Source: [Pseudopropionibacterium] massiliense (GTDB taxonomy: Bacteria; Actinomycetota; Actinomycetes; Propionibacteriales; Propionibacteriaceae). Taken from it: a stretch of 64,000 nt of DNA. This document shows positions 1 through 7,644 of this stretch, piece after piece. Position 1 is the first letter of the stretch; every line of letters starts with the position of its first letter. Under the pieces are notes generated by a model. That model saw only the letters and a list, made by a program, of their open reading frames with translations. It made no database searches and had not been told where the DNA came from. The stretch is from positions 1,803,516 to 1,867,515 of the forward strand of contig NZ_LR027842.1 of assembly GCF_900607225.1 (NCBI RefSeq), given 5' to 3'. Both the position numbers and the translations under genes were made by a program.

Positions 1-604
1 ACGGCCCGTAGAACGCGGAGGCGTACTTCGCTGAGTAGGCCAGGATCCCGACGTCCTCGAAACCGGCCGCGTCCAGCCCGGCGCGGATCACCCGGATCTG
101 ACCGTCCATCATCCCCGATGGCGCCACGACGTGCGTGCCGGCCCGGGCCTGCGCCACCGCCTGCTGCGCGTAGGCATCGCAGGTCTCGTCATTGATCACG
201 CGGCCGTCCTCGGCGAGGAAACCGCAGTGCCCGTGGCTGGCGAACTCGTCCAGGCACACATCCGACATGATCACCAGATCATCGCCCACCGCTTCCCGGC
301 AGGCGGTGATGGCACGCTGTTCGATGCCGTCGGGCGCCCAGGCCTGCGTGCCCCGCGGGTCCTTGTCCGCATCATCGGGCACCCCGAACACCATGACCCC
401 CCCCAGCCCCGCCTCTACCGCCGATCGTGCGATGTCACCGATCTGTTCGACGGTGTGCCGCCGCACCCCCGGCATGGCGCCGATCTCGGCGGGGGACTCG
501 CCGACGAAGACGGGCAGGACGAGCTGCGCCGGGCGCGGCCGGGTTTCGCGGACCAGTTTTCTCATGGCGGCGGTGGTGCGTAGCCTGCGTGGGCGCTCGA
601 TCAT
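1..604 (-). CDS. hemB: Delta-aminolevulinic acid dehydratase (porphobilinogen synthase), C-terminus beyond window
   Basis: Condenses two 5-aminolevulinate molecules to porphobilinogen in the cytoplasm. Reading the minus strand from an ATG at 604 gives 201 residues, starting MIERPRRLRT, with PVFVGES near residue 40, the metal-site segment SDVCLDEFASHGHCG and the Schiff-base lysine segment SAKYASAFYGP close to the window edge. Full-length HemB is about 320-330 residues, so roughly the last third lies outside. The metal motif keeps the first and last Cys of the zinc type, but the middle Cys is Asp. The ATG overlaps the hemC/D stop as ATGA, so translation is probably coupled. It is the last gene seen of the hemE-Y-C/D-B operon. 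Confidence 0.96.
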   Translation of the reverse strand, partial: MIERPRRLRTTAAMRKLVRETRPRPAQLVLPVFVGESPAEIGAMPGVRRHTVEQIGDIARSAVEAGLGGVMVFGVPDDADKDPRGTQAWAPDGIEQRAITACREAVGDDLVIMSDVCLDEFASHGHCGFLAEDGRVINDETCDAYAQQAVAQARAGTHVVAPSGMMDGQIRVIRAGLDAAGFEDVGILAYSAKYASAFYGP

Positions 605-2208
605 GCGTTTCCCTTCCCAACCAGTTCGGCGGCGGCCCTTGCGACCGCCTCCGCGTCGGGGGACGGCGAGACACTGGCCGCCACCCCAAGTTCATTCAAC
701 ACCTTCGCGGTGGGTTGTCCGATGGCCAGCACCCGGGTTTCCTCCGGCCAGCCCAGCCGTTGGTCGATCACCCGCGCCACCGAGCCAGCGGTCACGACCA
801 CTGCCGCGAACTCCCCGGCCCTCCAGCGGGCCGCCAGTTCGGCGGGTTCCCGGGTCGCCTCCATCGTGTAGACGGGGAAGACATCGACCTGCCAGCCCAG
901 CTCCCGCAAACCCTCGGGAAGATCCGGTTTGGACAGCGCCGATCCCGGGATCACCACCCGTCCCGTGCCGGCCGGGAACTCCTCGACGAGTCCTGCCGCG
1001 CTGGCCTTCCCGGGGACGAGATCCACCGCATACCCGGCCGCTTCCAGGGCCGCTGCGGTCGCCTTACCGACGGCGGCGATCCGCCCGGGCAGCCGGACAC
1101 CCAGCCCCTGAAGGGCCTCGACGGTACGGACGGAGGTGACCACCGACCAGTCTGCCTGCCCGAGGTCGAGCCCGTCGACCAGCACCACCGGAGCCTGCAC
1201 CGGGAAGGTCGTGACCTCCAGTCCGGCGGCGTTCAGCGCCTTCGAGAGCGCGCCCGCCTCGCGGGGAAGAAACACCCTGCGTCCCCCGGCCTGGGGCCAC
1301 AGGTCCGCGTCGTCGTGGAACTCGGCCAGCCGGGAGGCGCGGGTGGCGTCCAGCTGGGTCACGTCGGCGGCGCCGAGGGCGAGCAGCCGGGAGGCGGCGG
1401 TTCTTCCCGCACCGGAAATCAGCGGCACCTCGGCTCTGGCCTGGCGGGTGCCGTCGGCGGAGTGCACCCCCGCTGCCAGCCCGTCGCCGGTCCCGAGGGC
1501 CGCTATCGGGGCCGCGCAGCCACCGCCCAGGGCTGCCAGGACAGCCCGTTCCTCGGTGACCGCGAGTCGCGTGTCCGCGTCCTCTAGGGCTTCGAGGACG
1601 GCGATCAGGGCGGCATCACCGGCCCGGCACTCAACCCCGAGCGCCCCCTGCCCGGGTGCGGGCAGGATGGGCAGTTCCTCGGTGATCCGTCCCGCAAGCC
1701 CGAGGCGGCGCAGCCCCGCCGCGGCCAGCACCACCGCATCCAGGTCGCCGGAGGTCACCCGGGACAGCCGGGTGTCGATGTTGCCGCGGATGTCGACGAA
1801 GACCAGGTCGGGACGCAGGGCCCGCAGCTGCGCCACCCGCCGCGGCGACCCGGTGCCCACCCGGGCCCCCCTTGGTAGCTCGGCCAGGCTCAGGCCGTCG
1901 CGGGAGCACAGCGCGTCGCGGGGGGATTCCCGCTCCGGGGTGGCGGCGATCACCAGTCCGGGGACGGGTTCGACCGGGAGGTCCTTCAGGGAGTGGACGG
2001 CCAGGTCCACTTCTCCCCTGAGCAGCGCGGAACGCAGCTCCGCGGCGAACACCCCGAGCCCGGAGAGTCGGGTCAGCGACCCGCGTTCGTGATCGCCGCG
2101 GGTGCGGATGGTGACGATCTCCACCTCGTGTCCGAGGGCGCGGAGCTGGTCGGCCACCCAGGTGGACTGGGTCACCGCCAGGGTGGATGCGCGCGTTCCC
2201 AGCCTCAT
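601..2208 (-). CDS. hemC/hemD: Bifunctional hydroxymethylbilane synthase / uroporphyrinogen-III synthase fusion
   Basis: 535 residues. The HemC half (about 1-300) has MRLGTRAST at the N-terminus, the catalytic segment VHSLKDLP (Asp76), the substrate-binding segment GTGSPRRVAQL (119-129) and the cofactor loop ALGGGC (Cys231), which carries the dipyrromethane. The HemD half starts near residue 310 (RRVFLPREAGALS) and runs to the end. The enzyme polymerises four porphobilinogens and cyclises the product to uroporphyrinogen III. HemC-HemD fusions are known in actinobacteria. The ATG (2206-2208) overlaps the hemY stop as ATGA, and the stop overlaps the hemB start. Compare the degenerate second copy at 7645-9270. 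Confidence 0.96.
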   Translation of the reverse strand: MRLGTRASTLAVTQSTWVADQLRALGHEVEIVTIRTRGDHERGSLTRLSGLGVFAAELRSALLRGEVDLAVHSLKDLPVEPVPGLVIAATPERESPRDALCSRDGLSLAELPRGARVGTGSPRRVAQLRALRPDLVFVDIRGNIDTRLSRVTSGDLDAVVLAAAGLRRLGLAGRITEELPILPAPGQGALGVECRAGDAALIAVLEALEDADTRLAVTEERAVLAALGGGCAAPIAALGTGDGLAAGVHSADGTRQARAEVPLISGAGRTAASRLLALGAADVTQLDATRASRLAEFHDDADLWPQAGGRRVFLPREAGALSKALNAAGLEVTTFPVQAPVVLVDGLDLGQADWSVVTSVRTVEALQGLGVRLPGRIAAVGKATAAALEAAGYAVDLVPGKASAAGLVEEFPAGTGRVVIPGSALSKPDLPEGLRELGWQVDVFPVYTMEATREPAELAARWRAGEFAAVVVTAGSVARVIDQRLGWPEETRVLAIGQPTAKVLNELGVAASVSPSPDAEAVARAAAELVGKGNA

Positions 2209-3455
2209 GCTGCCGCCTCCAGTCCGGATGCGATTGCGGCCTCTATTCCATTGCCCGCCACCCAGGCCCCCGCCACCTTGATGTTGGTGGGAAGGGATTC
2301 CAGCAGCCCGGCCCGTTCCGTGGCCGGGAGCACCCTAGGTACGGCGGGCCAGCGCACCAAGGCGTGGTCACGGAGCACCAGGTTCTCGCACCCGAGCAGC
2401 AGGCGGGCATCGGCCAGGGCCTGCTCCCGGGTGGGGTTGGCGTCGGGTGCGTAGCTGAGGCGGATCAGCTCCACCTCGCCGCGGCTCCAGGGCCATTTCG
2501 CCGAGTAGTGGGTCAGCGCCCGGGCTCCGAGCCCCGGGATCGGCTGGCCGAGCATCACCCCGGAACCGACCGGCGCCCCCGCCAGCGGCTCGGGTTCCAG
2601 CGCCAGGACCGCATTGACCGAGGTCCCCGTCGCGGGTGCCGATGCGGTGATTCCCAGCCCGCCGAGCAGTTCCGCGGCGGGGCGGGCGGGGCAGGCCAGG
2701 ATCACGCGGTCGGCCTCCAGCCGGTCACCGCCTGCGGTGACCGTCGCGTCGCGTCCGATCCCGGTGACGCGGGCACCGAGCCGGATCTTTCCGCCGTTGC
2801 CCCGGATGTCGGAGGCCAGGGCCTCGACGAGGCGGATCAAACCCCCGATGGGTTGGGCGACGGTGGAGCGGCTGCCGCGGGCTGCCGCGACTTTCGCGTA
2901 CAGGGAGCCGGGTCCCCTCAGGCCGGGCGCGAACTGCGCCAGCGGCATCTGGTCGGGTTCCATCCGGTAGACGGTCCGGGTCACGGGGGCCACCAGCCGG
3001 TCGGTGACGGCCCGGCCGAGGCGCGCGGTCACCAGTTCGCCGACGGTGGCGGCGCCGGCCCCGATCTCGTCGCCGAGTCCGGGTTCGGCCAGTGCCGTTG
3101 CCAGGTCCGTGCCGTCCAGAGCGGCAGTCAGGGCCGGATCATCCGGGTCGGCGGGGATGCCCAGTACTCCGTCGGCGCCAGGCCAGGACCGCGTGGCGGA
3201 CCAGCGGATGTGCGGTCCCCCCGTGGGGGCGGCGACCTCCAGCCCGAGGGTCGCGCACAGTTCGTCCGCGATTCCCAGGCGACGGGCGTAGGCCTCGGCC
3301 CCGCCGTCGATCACTTTCCCGGCTATCGTCAGCGGCGCCACCATCCCGCCGATCCGTTCCGAGGCCTCCAGGACGACAACCTCGGCGCCCGCGCGGGCCA
3401 GCCGGTGGGCGGCCGCCAGCCCGGCCACCCCGGCCCCGACGATCACGGCCCTCAC
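2205..3455 (-). CDS. hemY: Coproporphyrinogen/protoporphyrinogen oxidase (FAD)
   Basis: 416 residues from a GTG at 3455 that overlaps the hemE stop as GTGA. This start places the Rossmann FAD motif AVIVGAGVAGLAAAHRLA immediately at the N-terminus, followed by VVVLEASERIGG. Because HemQ and an actinobacterial ferrochelatase are encoded next door, the physiological reaction is inferred to be six-electron oxidation of coproporphyrinogen III to coproporphyrin III (the coproporphyrin-dependent route) rather than protoporphyrinogen oxidation. It is the second gene of the leftward heme operon. A longer open frame exists upstream, but it only extends into hemE in another frame. Confidence 0.94.
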   Translation of the reverse strand: MRAVIVGAGVAGLAAAHRLARAGAEVVVLEASERIGGMVAPLTIAGKVIDGGAEAYARRLGIADELCATLGLEVAAPTGGPHIRWSATRSWPGADGVLGIPADPDDPALTAALDGTDLATALAEPGLGDEIGAGAATVGELVTARLGRAVTDRLVAPVTRTVYRMEPDQMPLAQFAPGLRGPGSLYAKVAAARGSRSTVAQPIGGLIRLVEALASDIRGNGGKIRLGARVTGIGRDATVTAGGDRLEADRVILACPARPAAELLGGLGITASAPATGTSVNAVLALEPEPLAGAPVGSGVMLGQPIPGLGARALTHYSAKWPWSRGEVELIRLSYAPDANPTREQALADARLLLGCENLVLRDHALVRWPAVPRVLPATERAGLLESLPTNIKVAGAWVAGNGIEAAIASGLEAAA

Positions 3456-4468
3456 AGCTCGTGTACCAGGGCGACGAGGTCGGTCAGCACCGCGGGATCG
3501 GTCTCGGGCGGTACACCGTGCCCGAGGTTGACCACGTGGGCGGGAGCGGATCGGCCTCGCTCGACGACATCCCTGGTGTGGGCGGCGAGGTTCTCCCAGC
3601 CCGCGGCCAGTCGCGCGGGATCGATGTTGCCCTGGAGCACCTTTCCGGGCAGGCGGCGCGCGGCCTCGTCCAGGGGGATGCGGTGGTCGATCCCGATCGC
3701 CTCGGATCCGCATTCGGCCATGGCCTCCAGCAGGTGTCCGGTTCCGGTGCCGAAGTGGATGCGGGGCACGGAAACGCTCTCCAGCGCCCGCCGAGAGTAG
3801 GGGGCGACCCGGGTGGTGTAGTCGGCCAGGCAGAGCGTCCCGACCCAGGAGTCGAACAGCTGCACCGCCCGCGCCCCGGCCGCAACCTGGATGCGCAGGA
3901 ACTCACCCGACAGGTCGGCGCACCAGCTGAGAAGCCGGTCCCACGCCGCGGGCTCGGAGTGCATGAAGGCCCGCGCCCCCAGGTGATCGCGGGCGCCGCG
4001 TCCCTCCACCAAATAGGCGGCCAGGGTGAAGGGGGCACCCGCGAACCCGATCACCGGCGTGTCCTCGCCGAGTTCCGCGACGGCCAGCGCCACCGCCTTC
4101 TCCACGGCCGATGCTTCGAGGATTCGGCGCTCCACCAACCTGTTCACCTCCGCGACGCTGTTCACCGGTTGTTCGAAAACCGGCCCCACCCCGGCGGTGA
4201 TCGTCACGTCGACGCCCGCGAGCGCCAAGGGGACCATGATGTCGGAGAAGAACACGGCCGCGTCCACGCCGTGGCGGCGCACCGGCTGGCAGGTTATCTC
4301 GGCGGCCAGTTCGGGTTTGAGGCAGGCATCCAGCATCGCGACGCCCTGTCTCGCATTGCGGTACTCTGGCAGCGATCGCCCGGCCTGACGCATGAACCAC
4401 ACGGGCAGACGTTCCGGCCGACGGCCCTCGAGGGCGGCCAGAAGGGTAGGCTGATCGCTTCTTGTCAT
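3452..4468 (-). CDS. hemE: Uroporphyrinogen-III decarboxylase
   Basis: 338 residues from the ATG at 4468. The N-terminal signature PVWFMRQAGRSLPEYR is that of HemE, and later GFAGAPFTLAAYLVEG and GNIDPARLA are also typical. The enzyme decarboxylates the four acetate chains of uroporphyrinogen III to give coproporphyrinogen III. The ATG at 4468 was preferred over an in-frame GTG at 4489 because family members start about 20 residues before the VWFMRQAGRS block. First gene of the leftward operon; divergent from hemA with about 47 bp between start codons. Confidence 0.95.
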   Translation of the reverse strand: MTRSDQPTLLAALEGRRPERLPVWFMRQAGRSLPEYRNARQGVAMLDACLKPELAAEITCQPVRRHGVDAAVFFSDIMVPLALAGVDVTITAGVGPVFEQPVNSVAEVNRLVERRILEASAVEKAVALAVAELGEDTPVIGFAGAPFTLAAYLVEGRGARDHLGARAFMHSEPAAWDRLLSWCADLSGEFLRIQVAAGARAVQLFDSWVGTLCLADYTTRVAPYSRRALESVSVPRIHFGTGTGHLLEAMAECGSEAIGIDHRIPLDEAARRLPGKVLQGNIDPARLAAGWENLAAHTRDVVERGRSAPAHVVNLGHGVPPETDPAVLTDLVALVHEL

Positions 4469-4487
4469 GGCCGAATTCTGCCCTATC

Positions 4488-4501
4488 ACCAGAAATCTGG
4501 T
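4488..4501. promoter_or_regulatory. Palindrome between divergent heme operons, candidate operator
   Basis: ACCAGA-AA-TCTGGT is a perfect 6-bp inverted repeat with a 2-bp spacer. It sits in the 47-bp gap between the start codons of hemE (leftward) and hemA (rightward), 14 bp before the hemA GTG. The position suits a shared regulator or an overlapping divergent promoter. Operator function is inferred from position and symmetry alone. Confidence 0.35.
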
Positions 4502-4515
4502 TCACTGGAGCCACT

Positions 4516-5787
4516 GTGAACCTCCGCATCCTGTCCGTAACGCATGACCTCCACGGTCTGACCGAGGTCCAGCGCGTATCTCAACATACGGACACTCTGT
4601 CCGCTTCATTGAGGAGCACCGCCGGTGTCGAGGGCCTGGTCACCCTGGCGACCTGCAACCGGCTCGAGTTCATGATCGACTCCCCGAAGGTACCCGAATC
4701 CCACCTGCGCCTGAGGCTGGCCCGCGAACTCGACTCCCAGCCCGACTGGGTCGTGCACGAGGGCGAGGACGCCCTCACCCACCTGTTCCGGGTCGCCTCC
4801 GGGCTGGAGTCGATGGTGGTCGGCGAGCGGGAGATCACGGGGCAGCTGCGCCGCGCCCTGAAGGCCGCACAGGCCTCCGGTGACGCATCCGGCACCCTGA
4901 CCAGCGTCATCAACGCCGCCCTGCACACCTCCCGGCGGGTGAGCGCCGAGACCCGGCTGCAGGAGTCGGGACGTTCGGTGGTCAGCGTCGGCCTCGACAT
5001 GACCGGAATCACGGACTGGGAGAACCAGCGGGTGTTGCTGGTGGGCACCGGTTCCTACGCGGGCGCCGTCGTCGCGGCACTGCGGCAACGCGGGGCCGGA
5101 ACCATTTTCGTCCACTCCTCGTCCGGGAGGGCGATCGGATTCGCCGAGCGGCACGCCATCACCCCCGCTCTGGACCTCGATTCGGCCCTGGGCAGGGCCA
5201 CGCTGGTGGTCACCTGCCGCGGCTCGGCCACCCCCGTGGTGACCACCGCCAACCTCAAGGACGCCACCCCCACCGTGCTGCTCGACCTGTCATTGCAGCC
5301 GGACGTGGATCCAGCCGTGGCCTCCCTCCCGGGGATCACCCTCCTCGACCTGACCGCGATCCAGGCCGCCATCTCCCCCACCTGGGCCGCCGACTCCGCC
5401 CACGCCGAACGGATCGTCGCCGAAGGGGTGCACGAAATCTCCGATCGCCTGGCCTCCCGCGCCGCGGACCCCGCGGTCGCCTCGCTGCGAGCCGCGATGC
5501 TGCGGATCGTCGACGAGGAGGTGGCGCGGCTCCCGCAGGGCCGCGCGCTGACCGTCGAGGACTGTGCCCTGGCGCTGCGGCATCTGACCACGAAGCTGCT
5601 TCACACCCCCTCGATACGAGCACGCGACGCTGCGGCCGAGGGCAGAATCGCCGACTACCTGGCGGCCATGGAGGAGCTCTACGGCATCGAGATCCAACCC
5701 GATTTCGACGTTCAGAGCCATCGTCGCTGCCCGGTGACGGGGCTCAGTTTCGCCGACCTCGCCACCGAACCCACGGAGATCAGATGA
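4516..5787 (+). CDS. hemA: Glutamyl-tRNA reductase
   Basis: 423 residues from the GTG at 4516, which has a GGAG five bases upstream and starts the typical segment NLRILSVTHD. The catalytic cysteine lies in TLATCNRLE (Cys47). FRVASGLESMVVGEREITGQ and the NADPH-binding loop VLLVGTGSYAGA are present. It reduces Glu-tRNA to glutamate-1-semialdehyde, the committed step of C5 tetrapyrrole synthesis. The next enzyme (HemL) is not in this window. The stop overlaps the hemH start as ATGA. The frame is open further upstream to 4462, but that part overlaps hemE antisense and lacks family similarity. Confidence 0.95.
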   Translation: MNLRILSVTHDLHGLTEVQRVSQHTDTLSASLRSTAGVEGLVTLATCNRLEFMIDSPKVPESHLRLRLARELDSQPDWVVHEGEDALTHLFRVASGLESMVVGEREITGQLRRALKAAQASGDASGTLTSVINAALHTSRRVSAETRLQESGRSVVSVGLDMTGITDWENQRVLLVGTGSYAGAVVAALRQRGAGTIFVHSSSGRAIGFAERHAITPALDLDSALGRATLVVTCRGSATPVVTTANLKDATPTVLLDLSLQPDVDPAVASLPGITLLDLTAIQAAISPTWAADSAHAERIVAEGVHEISDRLASRAADPAVASLRAAMLRIVDEEVARLPQGRALTVEDCALALRHLTTKLLHTPSIRARDAAAEGRIADYLAAMEELYGIEIQPDFDVQSHRRCPVTGLSFADLATEPTEIR

Positions 5788-6863
5788 GTGACGCCCTGAG
5801 CCCGTATTCGGCCGTGCTGCTGGCCTCCTACGGGGGTCCGCGCCAACCGGAGGACGTGTTGCCCTTCATGCGCAACGCCACTGCGGGACGGGGGGTGCCG
5901 GACGAACGCCTGCTGGAGGTCTCCCAGCATTACCAGCTCTTCGGTGGTCGCTCCCCCATCAACGAGCAGAACGAGGCGCTCCGCGACGCCCTCGTGGCGG
6001 AGTTGAAAAGTCGAGGCTGTCCCCGTCCCGTCGTGATCGGGAACCGCAACTGGACCCCTTTCTTCGCCGAGACCGTCTCTGCCCTGCATCGTGACCGTCA
6101 CGACAGGGTGGTGGCGTTGACCACCGCCGCGTATTCCTGCTATTCCGCCTGTCGTCAGTACCGGGAGGACCTGGCCGCCGTCATGGAACAGGTATCCGGC
6201 GTGGTCATCGACAAGGTCGGCCCCTATTCGGAGCGCGACGGTTTCGTCTCGGCCAACGTGGACGCCCTGGTCGCATCTGTACAGGCGCTGCGGTCCCGGA
6301 TCGGCGACGGGGTGATGAAGGTGTTGTTCGTCACCCATTCCATTCCCGTCGCCATGAATGCCGCTTCCGCCGACGGCACCCCCGCTGCCCGCTACGACGC
6401 CCAGCACATCAGGGTGGCCGCCCGGGTGGCCGAGGCCGCCGAGGCCCACCTGGGTGAGCGTCTCGACTGGGAGCTGGTCTACTGTTCCCGTTCGGGCAGC
6501 CCGCGCGTCGCTTGGCTCGAACCCGACGTCAACGACCGCCTGGCCGAGCTGACGGGCGTCGCCGGCGTGGTCGCCGCCCCGATCGGTTTCATCAGCGACC
6601 ACATGGAGGTTGCCTACGACCTGGACACCCAGGCCCGCGAATCAGCGGCAGCGGCCGGTTTCGACTACGAACGCGCCGCCACCGCCGGCATCCACCCGGA
6701 CTTCATCGCCACCCTGGCCGATCTTCTTCTCGAGCAGGCCGCCGTGGCGCGGGGCGAACTCGCCCCACCCGACCATCCCTGCCTCACGGAGCCGGCGAGT
6801 TGCTGCCTCCCCCATCCGCAGAAGGAGCAAACCCATGTCCCATCCGCATCACACGCACGCTGA
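5784..6863 (+). CDS. hemH: Coproporphyrin III ferrochelatase with probable [2Fe-2S] ligands
   Basis: 359 residues. SYGGPR near residue 16, the active-site histidine in FVTHSIPVAM (His185) and the conserved acidic segment SDHMEVAYDLDTQ (Glu275) identify ferrochelatase. Four cysteines match the actinobacterial cluster-binding layout: Cys123 in SACRQYRED, and Cys333, Cys340 and Cys341 in the C-terminal tail CLTEPASCC. With HemQ following, the substrate is inferred to be coproporphyrin III. Translation is coupled to hemA by ATGA. The last 29 bases overlap hemQ and contain its ribosome-binding site. Confidence 0.95.
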   Translation: MSDALSPYSAVLLASYGGPRQPEDVLPFMRNATAGRGVPDERLLEVSQHYQLFGGRSPINEQNEALRDALVAELKSRGCPRPVVIGNRNWTPFFAETVSALHRDRHDRVVALTTAAYSCYSACRQYREDLAAVMEQVSGVVIDKVGPYSERDGFVSANVDALVASVQALRSRIGDGVMKVLFVTHSIPVAMNAASADGTPAARYDAQHIRVAARVAEAAEAHLGERLDWELVYCSRSGSPRVAWLEPDVNDRLAELTGVAGVVAAPIGFISDHMEVAYDLDTQARESAAAAGFDYERAATAGIHPDFIATLADLLLEQAAVARGELAPPDHPCLTEPASCCLPHPQKEQTHVPSASHAR

Positions 6864-7548
6864 TCCCCGCGACCATCTGATTCCGGCCGAGGAGGTCAAC
6901 GCCACCCCGCACTACGTGATGTATTCGGTGTTCCGCACCGTGGGTCCGCTGCGCGATCCCGACACCGCGGCCGCGGAGAAGGCGGTTCTCGCCACCGGGG
7001 TGAACATCCGCGGCTGGTACGACATCGGTGGTTTCCGCGCCGACGCTGACCTGATGCTGTGGACCTTGGCCAACGACCCTCACCAGCTGCAGGCGGCCTA
7101 CCACGCGCTGCGCGGCTCCGGGCTGGGCCGGGACCTGGAGCCGGTGTGGTCCTGCATCGGTGTGCACCGGCCCGCCGAGTTCAACCGCGGCCACACCCCG
7201 GCCTGTTTCTCCGGTGTCGCCCCCCGCCCGTGGGCGTGCGTCTACCCGTTCGTGCGCAGCTACGAGTGGTACTACATGGATGAGGAGCGCCGCTCCAAGA
7301 TGCTGGCCGCCCACGGCCGCATGGGCCGCGAGTACCCCGACGTGCCGGGTTCCACCACCTCGGCCTTCGCGCTGAACGACTACGAGTGGCTGCTGGCCTT
7401 CGAGGCCGACGAGCTGCATCGCCTCACCGACGCGATGCGGCACCAGCGTGGGGCCGAGGCCCGGCTGCACGTGCGCGAGGAGATCCCGTTCTTCACCGGT
7501 CCCCGAGTCACCCTTGAGGAGTGGACCTCCCGCCAGCCCCGCGCATGA
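6835..7548 (+). CDS. hemQ: Coproheme decarboxylase (chlorite dismutase-like HemQ/ChdC)
   Basis: 237 residues from the ATG at 6835, preceded by AAGGAG at a good distance inside the end of hemH. Recognisable parts are VNATPHYVMYSVFR near the N-terminus, the catalytic Tyr137 in YPFVRSYEWYYM and the probable proximal haem ligand His160 in AAHGRMGREYP. It oxidatively decarboxylates two propionates of coproheme to form heme b, the last step of the coproporphyrin-dependent pathway. The extra frame upstream to 6610 is a hemH shadow. Confidence 0.95.
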   Translation: MSHPHHTHADPRDHLIPAEEVNATPHYVMYSVFRTVGPLRDPDTAAAEKAVLATGVNIRGWYDIGGFRADADLMLWTLANDPHQLQAAYHALRGSGLGRDLEPVWSCIGVHRPAEFNRGHTPACFSGVAPRPWACVYPFVRSYEWYYMDEERRSKMLAAHGRMGREYPDVPGSTTSAFALNDYEWLLAFEADELHRLTDAMRHQRGAEARLHVREEIPFFTGPRVTLEEWTSRQPRA

Positions 7549-7585
7549 GGGGTCTGAGATTTCTCGGGGCTGCTTGAACCGACAC

Positions 7586-7628
7586 GACGCATGGGGTGGG
7601 ACATCTGAGATGTCCCACCCCATGCGTC
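7586..7628. terminator. Bidirectional hairpin between convergent hemQ and the second hemC/D
   Basis: Two perfectly complementary 21-base arms (7586-7606 and 7608-7628) flank a single central base. The hairpin lies 38 bp after the hemQ stop and 17 bp after the stop of the convergent gene at 7645-9270. A long GC-rich stem between converging genes is the normal look of a shared terminator. Confidence 0.8.
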
Positions 7629-7644
7629 TGGAATCACCGAGGTC

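Noticed and set aside
427..1587. Long plus-strand frames opposite hemC/D and similar frames opposite most genes
   Set aside because: They mirror real genes on the other strand, as expected at ~70% GC, and have no family features.
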